A stretch of 64,000 nt of DNA from an uncultured Acetatifactor sp. (GCA_934402315.1 CAKRTS010000014.1:1-64000); one strand, 5' to 3'. Numbered from the stretch's first letter, positions 1 to 8,379 are shown. Made by a program: numbers and translations. The notes: generated from the letters alone by a model not told the origin.

Positions 1-21
1 AAAACCGGCTGCTTAGGCGGT

Positions 22-348
22 TTATTTGCTGTGCCCTTTATTCCTTGGCTGTCCTCTACTTATTTGTTTCAAACTTTTGTATTCCTTCAGATTGACAAGG
101 TTCGTCTTCGGACTATATGGATTAAAACACACCTCCAGTTTAGCCAAATCCTTCGGGAATAAATCATATTTACTTTGGGCCTCCTCTTCACTGCATCTAA
201 TACTGCTATCTCTCAGTATCATGCGAAATTCGTCGCAAATATCTGCATACCTTTTTATTGTTTTTCGATTCATATGAGAGTTTAAATATATCTTTCCAGT
301 TTCATCCATTATGATTCTGGCGCTCATACTAACAAACAATAACTTCAT
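22..348 (-). pseudogene. Truncated glycosyltransferase, N-terminal fragment
   Basis: The 108 codons begin with a glycosyltransferase-like N-terminus (MKLLFVSMSARIIMDETG, then INPYSPKTNL-type text, here FNPYSPKTNLVNLKEYK) that resembles the first domain of GT4-type enzymes of polysaccharide loci. Such proteins are usually 350-400 residues, but this frame stops about a dozen residues after KEYK, with a basic tail (RGQPRNKGHSK) that does not look like the family. An AGAGGATTAACGGA ribosome site precedes the ATG, so the 5' end is intact. It is the last gene visible in the polysaccharide operon. Only 21 bases remain before the window edge, so a frameshift with the rest of the gene outside the window cannot be separated from a true truncation. 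Confidence 0.55.
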
Positions 349-474
349 TCCGTTAATCCTCTTTTAATGTTTCATTTAATTTGCGTTTTTCGTCATTTTG
401 TTCAAACGCTACTTTTTATACTATTTTTTGTCAGATTAAGAAGTTACATCAATATGCGGGTAATACTACCATCA

Positions 475-1536
475 TCAAATACTTTTATAGAACTCCACAT
501 ACTTTCTCTTCATTTCATCCGTATTGTAAATTTCCAGTACATCCTGATACGCTCTTTCCGGAAGTTCAAAAGGGAACTCCTTCATAGCATCTTTTATCCT
601 TCCCGCATACTCCTCCGCTTTATCACACACGTATCCATTCACACCATCATGGATGACACTCTTATTGCCCATCGCGTTGCTGACAAGAATTAGTTTTTTA
701 ATATACATATTTTCAATTAAGCTCATTGCAATAGCTTCACCGAGACTGCAAAGCACGAAAGCATCTGCTCCTTTAGCCATAGCCAGTGCTTCCTTCCGCG
801 GTTTCCATCCCGTTACTTCAATATTGGGAGCCGTCAACTCCTTTTCAAGTTCCCCATTGCCAATCCACACAAAATGAGCTCCCGGCACTAGTTCTGCGAT
901 CCTGTTAAAAAGCTTTGGCTGCTTCTGAACACAGGCTCTTCCCAAAGTGAAAACCGTAAATTTACATTTTTTCACTGGCTCGATTCCATCAAGAGCTGCC
1001 GCCAATTCTTCCAGATTTACACCGGTCTCAATAAATGCCGTCCTCTTTGAAAACTTCCTCGCCTCTTCATCCTCACTCTCACAGCACGTAAGCGTAATTG
1101 CCCGGTTTCCTAAAACCTGTTCTGCAAACTTATAAAAAAAACTCTTTTTCCCAGACCCCATGAGTATATGTGCATAGCCATGCGGTGTATAAACAACTGT
1201 ATTGTGTTTTCCCTTATATGCCAGACGCCCAAAACCTCCAGCGACAGAAGAATGAAGATGGATCACATCCGGCTTAATATTCTCTTCCATCTGACGTAAT
1301 TCCCTGATTGCAGCTATGTCATTTTTTATGTTCGTCAGCCCACTGACTCCAACATTTTTCATTCTGATAAGATGAACCCGCCGGTCTAAAAAATCTTTAT
1401 AATTGCTGGGGGTCTGTGGTCTGAGAGAATATGCAAGAAAAACTTCAAAATCGCTGACCATGTCATTGCAAAGCTGAGAAACATAAGTAAATACGCCCCC
1501 GCCAAATGCTTCACATACCATTAGGATTTTCTTCAT
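475..1536 (-). CDS. Glycosyltransferase family 4 (GT1-type, GT-B fold)
   Basis: This 353-residue cytosolic glycosyltransferase probably adds a sugar to the lipid-linked repeat unit of the surface polysaccharide. The N-terminal domain starts MKKILMVCEAFGGGVFTYV, with the glycine-rich loop of GT-B enzymes. PDVIHLHSS and VVYTPHGYAH follow at about residues 90-120. The C-terminal domain has FTLGRACVQKQPKLF, a nucleotide-sugar binding start, and the EAIAMSLIENM segment that takes the place of the EGFGLP-type E-x7-E motif. Length is normal. It lies 21 bp downstream of the priming transferase gene and is probably cotranscribed with it. Donor and acceptor cannot be told from sequence. Confidence 0.85.
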   Translation of the reverse strand: MKKILMVCEAFGGGVFTYVSQLCNDMVSDFEVFLAYSLRPQTPSNYKDFLDRRVHLIRMKNVGVSGLTNIKNDIAAIRELRQMEENIKPDVIHLHSSVAGGFGRLAYKGKHNTVVYTPHGYAHILMGSGKKSFFYKFAEQVLGNRAITLTCCESEDEEARKFSKRTAFIETGVNLEELAAALDGIEPVKKCKFTVFTLGRACVQKQPKLFNRIAELVPGAHFVWIGNGELEKELTAPNIEVTGWKPRKEALAMAKGADAFVLCSLGEAIAMSLIENMYIKKLILVSNAMGNKSVIHDGVNGYVCDKAEEYAGRIKDAMKEFPFELPERAYQDVLEIYNTDEMKRKYVEFYKSI

Positions 1537-1557
1537 ATTCCCTTTCCTTCCTCCCCC

Positions 1558-3009
1558 CTACATCGCCCCGCTTCTCCTGACCACCGCGCCAATCGTCAGC
1601 AGAACGATCTTTATGTCCTTCCCAATACTCCACTCGCTGATATACTTTGCGTCCAGCTTGACAACCTCCTCAAAGTCAACGATCCCGCTTCTCCCGCTGA
1701 CCTGCCATAGTCCGGTCAGCCCGGGCTTGATCGCAAGCCGCGCCCTGTGGTGAAGATCATATTTCTCCCATTCGTCCACAGTGGGAGGTCTGGTCCCCAC
1801 GAGGCTCATATCGCCCATCAATATATTGAAAAACTGCGGGAATTCATCGAGACTCCAGTCCCGGATAAAGTTCCCGATCCCCTTCTTCACCCTGCCGTCC
1901 GGCAGCCTCTGACAGCCGATGATCCGGGGATCATACTCGACCTTGAACATCAGCCCGTCCTGAACGCGGTTCTCCTTTTCAAGCTCCTTCTTTTTCTCCT
2001 CCGCATCCATGCACATGCTCCGGAACTTATACATCTTGAACTTCTTTCCATTTCTTCCCACCCTGACCTGCGTAAAGAAAATGGGTCCCGGGGACTGGAT
2101 AAAGATAATCGGTCCTAATATAACCGTCAGGACTAAGGTGAGCAGTGAGCCGACAATACCGGCAGCAATATCCATCAGGCGCTTCATAAACAGCGCTCCG
2201 ATACTGATGCTGTTGATGCTTGAAGTCAGAACGCTGTGATTCCCGATGTGCTCCAGAAACTGTCTTTGTCCGAATGGATTATTGCATTCCTCCTGAAGAT
2301 TGAGATGAATGACAAGCCCCATTCGCATCAGTTCCTCTATCAGCTGCTTCGGGAAGCCGCATTCCCGGGGAACGTCGATAAACACCTCATCGATCCATTC
2401 CCTGTTGAGCTTCATCATCGTCTCCTTCCGGTTCGGGAACAGGGGAATTCCGTCCACCTCACGCTCCCCGCTGTCATCCAGCGTCACAACGCCGACGATC
2501 CTGTACCTTCCGATGGAGCCGGTATAAATATCATTTATAATTTTCTGCATTCTCTGTGTGGTAGCCACAATCAGCAGTGTCTTCTCCCTCACACCGTTCA
2601 GGCGCTTCCGCAGATAATACTTCCACAAAATTCTCCCTGCATAGTTAAAGCACATATAAAACACGCTCATCAGACCGATCACGAGCCTTGACACCTCGGT
2701 ACCGCTCTTGACTGTAAACAAATAAAAAGTGGCACATAACATCAGCAGGCATACCTGGCGGAGCGTAGCCTGAAATTCGTTATAATACCCTCTCTTCAAA
2801 ACATTCTTATAATTGTTTGTGAACACGCAAAGCAGCAGATCAGCCAGGGACAGAACCAGAAGCATACTGAAATAGACATCATCTCCATAGGGATTCCGGA
2901 AGCCATGCCTGATGTAAAAAGCAACCACGAAGGCGATATTGAGCCAGACAATATCCAACAGAATAAAGTCTATATGCTTCATCCACTCCTGCGTATCTCT
3001 GCGGTACAC
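1558..3009 (-). CDS. Priming undecaprenyl-phosphate sugar-1-phosphate transferase (CpsE/WbaP-type)
   Basis: This membrane enzyme starts polysaccharide synthesis by moving a sugar-1-phosphate from a UDP-sugar to undecaprenyl phosphate. Several hydrophobic segments fill about residues 10-130, then a nucleotide-binding-like middle (TLLIVATTQRMQKI). The C-terminal bacterial sugar transferase domain has PIFFTQVRVGRNGK, MYKFRSM, DEFPQFFNIL, GDMSLVGTRPP and PGLTGLWQVSGRS. The open frame extends upstream to 3117, but a GTG at 3009 follows AAAGGAGG with 6-7 bases spacing and avoids overlap with cpsD, so I chose it (483 aa). Its position straight after the kinase matches cpsE of the classical cpsABCDE order. 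Confidence 0.92.
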   Translation of the reverse strand: MYRRDTQEWMKHIDFILLDIVWLNIAFVVAFYIRHGFRNPYGDDVYFSMLLVLSLADLLLCVFTNNYKNVLKRGYYNEFQATLRQVCLLMLCATFYLFTVKSGTEVSRLVIGLMSVFYMCFNYAGRILWKYYLRKRLNGVREKTLLIVATTQRMQKIINDIYTGSIGRYRIVGVVTLDDSGEREVDGIPLFPNRKETMMKLNREWIDEVFIDVPRECGFPKQLIEELMRMGLVIHLNLQEECNNPFGQRQFLEHIGNHSVLTSSINSISIGALFMKRLMDIAAGIVGSLLTLVLTVILGPIIFIQSPGPIFFTQVRVGRNGKKFKMYKFRSMCMDAEEKKKELEKENRVQDGLMFKVEYDPRIIGCQRLPDGRVKKGIGNFIRDWSLDEFPQFFNILMGDMSLVGTRPPTVDEWEKYDLHHRARLAIKPGLTGLWQVSGRSGIVDFEEVVKLDAKYISEWSIGKDIKIVLLTIGAVVRRSGAM

Positions 3010-3049
3010 CTCTGTTCCTCCTTTGTGTGATCGCGGAACAACGGTCTGT

Positions 3050-3769
3050 CTATTCCTCCTCGCCGTTTCCGTAGTTTCCATAGTACTTCCCGTAGTACTT
3101 GCCGTAATACTTTCCATAGTACTTGCCGTAATAGCCCTTGCCGCTCATGTTTACCTTATTTAAAACACAGCCAAGGATTTTACAGCCCGTCAAAGTCAGC
3201 TGCTCCTTCACCCGCTTTGCAAACCGATAGCTGATAGCCCCACTCTCGATAATGATAATGACGCCGTCACAGCACTTTGAAACGATCGCAGTGTCAATAA
3301 CGCTTCCGAGTGGCGGTGTGTCAATAATGACAATGTCGTATTTTTGCCTTGCCGTCCGTACCATCGTCTGAAACCTGTTCCCGCCCAGAAGTTCACTGGG
3401 ATTTGGCGGCACCGGCCCGGCAAATAGCAAATGAAAATTCGGCGCATCCGTCTCACAGATCGCCGCATCGAGCTCCGCCTTCCCCGCCAGATAGTTTGTC
3501 AGTCCGTAGCGTACCTTTCCCTTTTTATGTCTCGACCTCATAACGCTCTTTCTGAGGTCGGCATCGATCAGGATCGTCTTCTTTCCACTCTGGGCAAAGG
3601 ATCTTGCCATCTCATAGGAGACGCTGCTCTTCCCCTCGTTCGGTGTACAGCTCGTAACACAGATCACATGGACATCCTCACCCGAGAATTCAACATTGGC
3701 GCGGAGAGTCTTAAATGCCTCTTTTGTACGAAAGTCCTGCGTTTCCTGCTTTAGTTCAATGGTCTGCAT
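3050..3769 (-). CDS. cpsD: CpsD/CapB family tyrosine-protein kinase (BY-kinase)
   Basis: This autophosphorylating cytosolic tyrosine kinase works with the membrane adaptor CpsC to control polysaccharide chain length and export. At 239 residues it is the typical size of the Firmicute split form. It has a Walker A (CTPNEGKSS, about residue 41), a Walker A' (ILIDADLRKS) and a Walker B (IVIIDTPP). The C-terminus is a tyrosine cluster of five YYG units (GYYGK, YYGK, YYGK, YYGK, YYGN) followed by YGN, 11 tyrosines in all. These are the expected phosphorylation sites and are encoded by near-identical 12-bp repeats. The gene starts one base after the cpsC stop, implying coupled translation. Confidence 0.95.
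   Translation of the reverse strand: MQTIELKQETQDFRTKEAFKTLRANVEFSGEDVHVICVTSCTPNEGKSSVSYEMARSFAQSGKKTILIDADLRKSVMRSRHKKGKVRYGLTNYLAGKAELDAAICETDAPNFHLLFAGPVPPNPSELLGGNRFQTMVRTARQKYDIVIIDTPPLGSVIDTAIVSKCCDGVIIIIESGAISYRFAKRVKEQLTLTGCKILGCVLNKVNMSGKGYYGKYYGKYYGKYYGKYYGNYGNGEEE
3078..3137 (-). repeat. 12-bp tandem repeats encoding the CpsD tyrosine tail
   Basis: About five 12-bp units (forward-strand form ccgtagtactt or ccatagtactt with small changes) encode YYGK repeats. A tandem array of this kind can gain or lose units by slippage and so change the number of phosphorylatable tyrosines. Confidence 0.8.
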
Positions 3770-3770
3770 A

Positions 3771-4577
3771 TTAATCCTGCTCCTTTTCCATATCCAGTAC
3801 TTCTATCGCTTCCTCTTCGCCGCCTGACGGCTTCGGTTTCCCGGGCGGGTTCTTTGCACCCAGAATATTCTTTTTCTTGTCCACGGCCGTATCGAAATCA
3901 GGAATCAGCGCCAGCGTCGAAAGCTCGAGGTATTTCTCCACATCCTCGGCAGATTTGATCGTGTCATCCAGCAGATATCTCAAAATAATAATTCCCATGG
4001 CAAGGACGGCTCCGATGAAAGCGCCGATCAGTGTCCACTTCGGCACGGACGGCTCCGACGGCTTAGCGGGCAGATTTGCCTCATCGGCAACATTGACCGC
4101 CTCGACATCCGTCACCGCCTTGATATGCTCGGATGCAATGTCCCGGATGCTGTCAGCAATAATCTGCGCGTTTTGCGGATTCGGGTCCTTCACGGTAATA
4201 TTGATAATGCGGGTGCCTGATGTGTTGGTTATCTGTACACGGTTTTTCAGGCTCTCACAGTTTTCCTCCAGTCCGTACATGCTGATGACCCGCTCCAGCA
4301 CATAGCGCCCCACGATCAGTTCCTCATAGTCCTTTGTGAGCTGCGTGGCAAGCTGTGCGTCACTGTAGGTCATTGCACTCTCATTTTGTTTATTTGCGGA
4401 AATATAGATGCTTGTAGTGGATTCATACTGGGGGGTAACGAAAAAGAAGCTGACCATAAATCCGGCTGCACCGGCTACGATCGCAGCAAGACAGATGATC
4501 CATGCGCGAGACAAAAGCAGCCCGAACAGATCCTGTAAATCAATTTCTATCATTTCATCCTGATTAGATGTCTGCAT
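3771..4577 (-). CDS. cpsC: CpsC/Wzz-type chain-length determinant and kinase adaptor
   Basis: This integral membrane protein pairs with CpsD and sets polysaccharide chain length. It begins with a short cytosolic leader (EIDLQDLFGLLLSRAW) typical of the Wzz domain and a first membrane segment at about residues 28-50. An extracytoplasmic part (QYESTTSIYISANKQ) follows, then the PxxP-containing stretch (PAKPSEPSVPKWTLIG) leading into a second membrane segment near residues 185-205. The acidic cytosolic tail (about 60 residues, ending EVLDMEKEQD) would contact CpsD. At 268 residues it is slightly longer than streptococcal CpsC because of this tail. The gene lies between cpsB and cpsD, with only one base before the cpsD start. 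Confidence 0.92.
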   Translation of the reverse strand: MQTSNQDEMIEIDLQDLFGLLLSRAWIICLAAIVAGAAGFMVSFFFVTPQYESTTSIYISANKQNESAMTYSDAQLATQLTKDYEELIVGRYVLERVISMYGLEENCESLKNRVQITNTSGTRIINITVKDPNPQNAQIIADSIRDIASEHIKAVTDVEAVNVADEANLPAKPSEPSVPKWTLIGAFIGAVLAMGIIILRYLLDDTIKSAEDVEKYLELSTLALIPDFDTAVDKKKNILGAKNPPGKPKPSGGEEEAIEVLDMEKEQD

Positions 4578-4592
4578 GTTCCTTAATTTCTC

Positions 4593-5309
4593 TCATTTGT
4601 TCAGATATTTTTCAGCATTTCCGCCCGTCAGAGCCCCGGCATATGCCTCTCCGTATTTCTTTGCCAGAACACCCGCACATTTTTCCATATAAGGCGCCCT
4701 GCCGTGATCCCGGTGGCTGTCGGTGGAAACAAAATCCACGATCTCCATCTGCAGCATCTTCCGGATCATTCTTTTGGTGTTCCAGTTACTTGCATTTATC
4801 ACAGAATCGCAGTTGACCTGTATCAACGCGCCCATTTCCTTCATCTCATTTATAGTTGAAAAATCCTTTTCCATCAGGGAGGGGTATCTCTCCACATGCG
4901 CAATTACAGGCCGGTAATTAAAGCCCAGAATCTCACGCACAGCATTGCGGATATAGGTCTTCTCCGCGATCGGCTAAAATTCGACCAGAATACACTGCGA
5001 GCCGCCCAGCGTAATCACATTGCCCTCCTCCAGCCATTCCAGCATTTCTTCTATATAGTAATATTCCGTCCCTTTTCTCAGTTCTATTTCAATTCCCTGC
5101 TCCTGCGCAGCTTCTCTGACCAGCTGGATTCTTCTCTCCACCCTCTCCAGCGTCGGATGTCCCTTTCCGGGCATACAGTGCGGCGTGGTATATATCGTTC
5201 CAATGCCTTCTCTCTCCGCAATCCGCAGCATAGCCAGCGTCATATCCATGCTCTTCGAGCCATCGTCCATAGCCGGCAGGATATGCGAATGCATATCAAT
5301 ATACTTCAT
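4593..5309 (-). pseudogene. cpsB: PHP-type tyrosine-protein phosphatase CpsB, interrupted by in-frame TAG
   Basis: Manganese-dependent PHP phosphatases of this family dephosphorylate CpsD. Reading from ATG 5309 (AAGGAG, 8 bases upstream), the frame gives YIDMHSHILPAMDDGS (metal-binding HxH), TTPHC, GTEYYY and ILVEF. It then meets TAG at 4974-4976 and continues in the same frame with PIAEKTYIRNAVREILG, PVIAHVERYP, LIQVNCDS and STDSHRD up to 4593. With the stop ignored the product is 238 residues, the family length, and all metal ligands are present on one side or the other. This is a single nonsense change rather than a frameshift. The gene is probably inactive unless the stop is suppressed or is a sequencing error. 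Confidence 0.85.
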
Positions 5310-5325
5310 TTGTAAGCTCCTTTTC

Positions 5326-5355
5326 ATTGCGCTACGCACTCAGGCGCAGCGCAAT
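5326..5355. repeat. Inverted repeat upstream of cpsB
   Basis: ATTGCGCT (5326-5333) and AGCGCAAT (5348-5355) form a perfect 8-bp stem with a 14-base loop just upstream of the cpsB ribosome site. There is no U-tract, so it is more likely a leader hairpin or processing site than a terminator. Confidence 0.5.
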
Positions 5356-5411
5356 ATAGAAACCAGACTATCAGTCAGAACCAAAAAATTCTTCAAAGCA
5401 AACTACAGATC

Positions 5412-6008
5412 TTAGAACTCGCCTGTCTTGGGAGCCTTTACACCGGTTGCTGCGACATCGGCTGCATTAACAACCATGAAGGCAACAGGAGAGAAGCTGG
5501 TAAAAGTACCAACTACCGTAAGGTCATCTCCCAGCACAGCCTGTCCAACTACTTCCCACTGGTAAGGAGCTGCGCTCTGTCTATGAAGAACATAAACAAG
5601 ATCGCCCTTCTTCGCGCTGGATACTACAAACGGAATCTGAACTCCGCCTGCAGGGATCGTTCCGCTGTAGGATACATCAATCGCTGCCACAAGCTTAGCT
5701 GTGGTAGGCACATTGAGATCCTGCAGAACCTGCGCATTAGACGTAACAGCTAATACGCTGTTCGCATACGTCTCGGTAAGCGCTGTGGCAGAAGCTCCCG
5801 CAACAGTTGCAGCCACAGTGCTTCCTGAATTCATGAGAGCGCTGGCGGCCGGAGTTGCAGTAGAGGTTGAGTCGGAAGAACTGGAAATCACAGTGCCGGA
5901 AGGACTGGGTGTGATAACGCTTCCTGAAGGGCTGGGCGCTGCAATCGTAGGTACAACCATAGCGATCATCATAACGCCAGCCATCAACATTGCATATAAC
6001 TTTTTCAT
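5412..6008 (-). CDS. Small secreted protein ending in a sortase-like APKTGEF
   Basis: I do not recognise a named family. The protein has 198 residues. ATG 6008 follows AAAGGAGG by 9 bases; a longer open frame upstream lacks a ribosome site. A signal peptide (KKLYAMLMAGVMMIAMVVPTIAA) is followed by a low-complexity Ser/Pro/Thr/Ala linker with a repeated PSPSG motif, then a beta-rich part (GDLVYVLHRQ, WEVVGQAVLGDDLTVVGTFTSFSPVAFMVV). The C-terminus is GVKAPKTGEF. APKTG resembles motifs reported for clostridial class B sortases, and two class B sortases are encoded just upstream, but the hydrophobic segment and basic tail of a normal sorting signal are missing. It lies between the LCP gene and cpsB. 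Confidence 0.65.
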   Translation of the reverse strand: MKKLYAMLMAGVMMIAMVVPTIAAPSPSGSVITPSPSGTVISSSSDSTSTATPAASALMNSGSTVAATVAGASATALTETYANSVLAVTSNAQVLQDLNVPTTAKLVAAIDVSYSGTIPAGGVQIPFVVSSAKKGDLVYVLHRQSAAPYQWEVVGQAVLGDDLTVVGTFTSFSPVAFMVVNAADVAATGVKAPKTGEF

Positions 6009-6083
6009 TGGCATCATCCTCCTTTCGTAATGTATAGAATGGTTTCTATATATAAACATCCGTTTCCGGAATGCCTATACCTG

Positions 6084-7298
6084 CTATTGCTCTACTTCCT
6101 CGTAAAAAACCTTCAGAATCAGCTCATAGAGTGCTTTCTCGTCTACGTTGAATTCCTCATAGACATTTTCCTTTGTGATCGTTCCCTCGACGGAAATCAT
6201 ATCATCCATGGAAAAGTCGCAGTCCAGATACTCTGTACAGAGGAACACCGCCTGATCGAGACTGATGCTTGTGACCATCTGTTTTTCCACCAGCTGATAC
6301 AGTTTTGCCGGAAGAGTAATATCTTCCTTGATGCGCTTCTTTGCCTGATCGACAAAGCCCTTCACAAACATTTTCTGCCGGGCAATCCGCCGGTTGTTTG
6401 AGCCCATCTCTGTCGCGTAAATATTGCGGGAATGAACAAAATCCACTGCCTCCTGTCCCTGCAGGGTTATCGTCTCTCCCGCCGTAAATGTCGGTACAAA
6501 TGCCGCCAGTTCATCCGGCACTGTGACAGTAACACCTCCGATTGCATCATTCAGGTCAGCAATCGTACTCATTGCCAATGCACAGTAGCCGTGGATCGGG
6601 ATTCCGTAAAACAGATCCGACACCACCTGCTCCATCAGCTCACAGCTTCTCTCCCTGCCATTTCCATAGGCATACTGTAATGTAATCTGTGCCCTCTCCC
6701 TGCGCACAAACGATCCGTACATATCATAAAGGTCGATAGGCACCATGGTGTCCCGCGATATATTGAGCAGCTGGATCTTCTTTGCCTTGTCATCAAGCAC
6801 AGCAAGAATGACGCAATCGGCCTGTCCGCCCGCTCCCGGTATTTTTGCCCTATCGATGCCATCCCGGCTGTCAATTCCCATGCAGAGAATTGTCAGCAGA
6901 TTATCCTTGTATTGATAGACTTTTCCGCCATAGCGGATCTGCCCTTTTTTCAGGTCTGTGCTGCTGCCCTCCTCTGTCTCGTCATCTGCCTCCTCCGTCT
7001 GCTGTTCCGGCTCATCTGTCTGCTGCCCGGACTCCGCAGGCTGATGTTCTGTTTCCTCAGGCTGTTGTTCAGGGGGCTGCTCACTCTCCTCTGCCCATGA
7101 CGGCTGCCGGAGTGCCACCTCTGTTTTCTGATTATTTTCAGCATGCTCCCTCAGCCCCGCTCTGCCCTTTTCCCGCAGATACCAGACATAACCTGCCACG
7201 AGGAGACCGATCACCAGAAGCACCGCGAGCATCACAACGACAATACAGATAAATCTTGTGAGCTTCCTCTTTTTATGCCGTTCCGCCGCGCTACTCAT
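6084..7298 (-). CDS. LytR-CpsA-Psr (LCP) family cell-wall polysaccharide ligase
   Basis: LCP enzymes move lipid-linked polysaccharide or teichoic acid onto peptidoglycan outside the membrane. This one (404 aa) has a basic cytosolic start, one membrane segment at about residues 18-42, then a Glu/Gln/Pro-rich linker of some 70 residues. The LCP domain follows, with LTILCMGIDSRDG, ADCVILAVLDD, LLNISRDTMV and a late NNRRIARQKMF, the arginine-bearing motif of the pyrophosphate-binding site. ATG 7298 is chosen because GGAG lies 7 bases upstream. The gene overlaps the end of the sortase gene by 8 bases, implying coupling. It corresponds to cpsA in the cpsABCDE order. Confidence 0.9.
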   Translation of the reverse strand: MSSAAERHKKRKLTRFICIVVVMLAVLLVIGLLVAGYVWYLREKGRAGLREHAENNQKTEVALRQPSWAEESEQPPEQQPEETEHQPAESGQQTDEPEQQTEEADDETEEGSSTDLKKGQIRYGGKVYQYKDNLLTILCMGIDSRDGIDRAKIPGAGGQADCVILAVLDDKAKKIQLLNISRDTMVPIDLYDMYGSFVRRERAQITLQYAYGNGRERSCELMEQVVSDLFYGIPIHGYCALAMSTIADLNDAIGGVTVTVPDELAAFVPTFTAGETITLQGQEAVDFVHSRNIYATEMGSNNRRIARQKMFVKGFVDQAKKRIKEDITLPAKLYQLVEKQMVTSISLDQAVFLCTEYLDCDFSMDDMISVEGTITKENVYEEFNVDEKALYELILKVFYEEVEQ

Positions 7299-8145
7299 CC
7301 CCATTCTCCATCAGAACCGCCTGCACATAAAACCGCAGCGACGGCTGCTTATAAACACATGTGGCGAGCGTAATGATTTTGTCATCCTCTGTCACCGTCA
7401 TGTCCGTATCAATGTTTGCGCTCATATCGCGGATGCTGAAAACAGATTCCAGATAGTCCCTGTAAACCGCTTTGTCCGAAAAATCAAAGCTGTAAAGCAG
7501 ATGCCGGTCGTCATAGGTATGCACTGCAAAGATCTTATAATGAAGCACCTTGTCCGGCAGGTAGATAGTAACCTCTCTGTGTTCCTCAAAGAAATCCTTG
7601 TCCTCAAATTTATGCAGCTGGGCAAACATGGTTCCGTTCTTCATGTTATGTCCGTAAATTACAGTATTGTTATCCGTGAAATCCTTGCTGTTGAGGCTCT
7701 CTGTATAGATACATGCCGGTCTTCCGTAGGAGCCGTCAATATTGTGATTCAGATAATAGGCATCGTCGCTCGGATGCTGGAGAATCGGATAATCAATATC
7801 GGTACCCGGAATCGTGATCCACGCATATACATCCGGGTTGATCTCCCATAATTCATCAAATTTGACCGGGATTTCCTCCGCGGGCTGCTCCTCCGCAGCT
7901 TCGGACGGTGCTACGCTGTCCTGTGATGCCTCCGCTGTGTCCTCCTTCTTCATCCCTGCAAGAAGCTCATTGATCTCCTCTTCTGTCATTGCAGACTTCG
8001 CCTGCTGTAATTCAGCTTCGGACGACTGGAAAGCCTGTGTCTCCTCCGTCTGCCGGTAAATCATTTTACTGACACCGCTCACGATAAAGAACACTGCCAC
8101 CAGTCCGGCAATTCCTGCAAGCGCTGTTAGAATTTTCCGCTTCAT
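7291..8145 (-). CDS. Class B sortase, copy 1
   Basis: This membrane-anchored transpeptidase attaches proteins to peptidoglycan. The 284-residue product has an N-terminal membrane segment (residues 5-27), an acidic linker (about 35-92) and a sortase B domain with ITIPGTDIDYPILQ, the catalytic His in VIYGHNMKNGTMF (H166), the Cys in ITLATCVY (C263) and the Arg in SLRFYV (R271). ATG 8145 follows CAGGAGAT; an upstream extension to 8223 has no ribosome site and would run into the operator. The protein is a close paralogue of the sortase at 8720-9574, with the same length and near-identical catalytic segments. It overlaps the LCP gene, so it belongs to the polysaccharide operon. Confidence 0.93.
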   Translation of the reverse strand: MKRKILTALAGIAGLVAVFFIVSGVSKMIYRQTEETQAFQSSEAELQQAKSAMTEEEINELLAGMKKEDTAEASQDSVAPSEAAEEQPAEEIPVKFDELWEINPDVYAWITIPGTDIDYPILQHPSDDAYYLNHNIDGSYGRPACIYTESLNSKDFTDNNTVIYGHNMKNGTMFAQLHKFEDKDFFEEHREVTIYLPDKVLHYKIFAVHTYDDRHLLYSFDFSDKAVYRDYLESVFSIRDMSANIDTDMTVTEDDKIITLATCVYKQPSLRFYVQAVLMENGDE

Positions 8146-8225
8146 ATGCAAATCTCCTGTGCGAATTTCCTTCCGTTTTCCCTCTGAAAATCGCTTTTCA
8201 TTTGTCTTTTCCCAAAATCCCAATG

Positions 8226-8281
8226 ATTGCTAAAATTATAATTTTAGCAATTTGTGCATACATAATTATATTTTTAGCAAT
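8226..8281. promoter_or_regulatory. Palindromic operator plus half copy, sortase/XRE intergenic region
   Basis: Positions 8226-8251 form a perfect 26-bp palindrome (half site ATTGCTAAAATTA). An 18-bp direct copy of most of it, with one mismatch, lies at 8264-8281, exactly 30 bp away or about three helical turns. Each copy contains TATAAT reading toward the sortase gene, so a repressor bound here would cover the minus-strand -10 region. The adjacent XRE gene is the obvious candidate regulator. Confidence 0.65.
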
Positions 8282-8379
8282 ATTAAATGTCAATACCATT
8301 TTTTGATATATTATATAGAAATAAGAGAGGGGAATTAAAAAATATGGATCAGAAAAACGTTAAGACATAGGTGATTGTT

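Noticed and set aside
3010..3117. N-terminal extension of the priming transferase
   Set aside because: It would overlap cpsD by 68 bases and has low-complexity Thr/Arg text from the antisense of the YYGK repeats; GTG 3009 has an ideal ribosome site.
3078..3137. CRISPR-like short repeats
   Set aside because: Units are 12 bp, directly adjacent, without spacers, and encode the tyrosine tail of CpsD. No CRISPR array or cas gene was found in the window.
4974..4976. Pyrrolysine or programmed readthrough at the cpsB TAG
   Set aside because: No downstream structure or pyl gene is visible and the family has an ordinary residue here, so a plain nonsense mutation is simpler.
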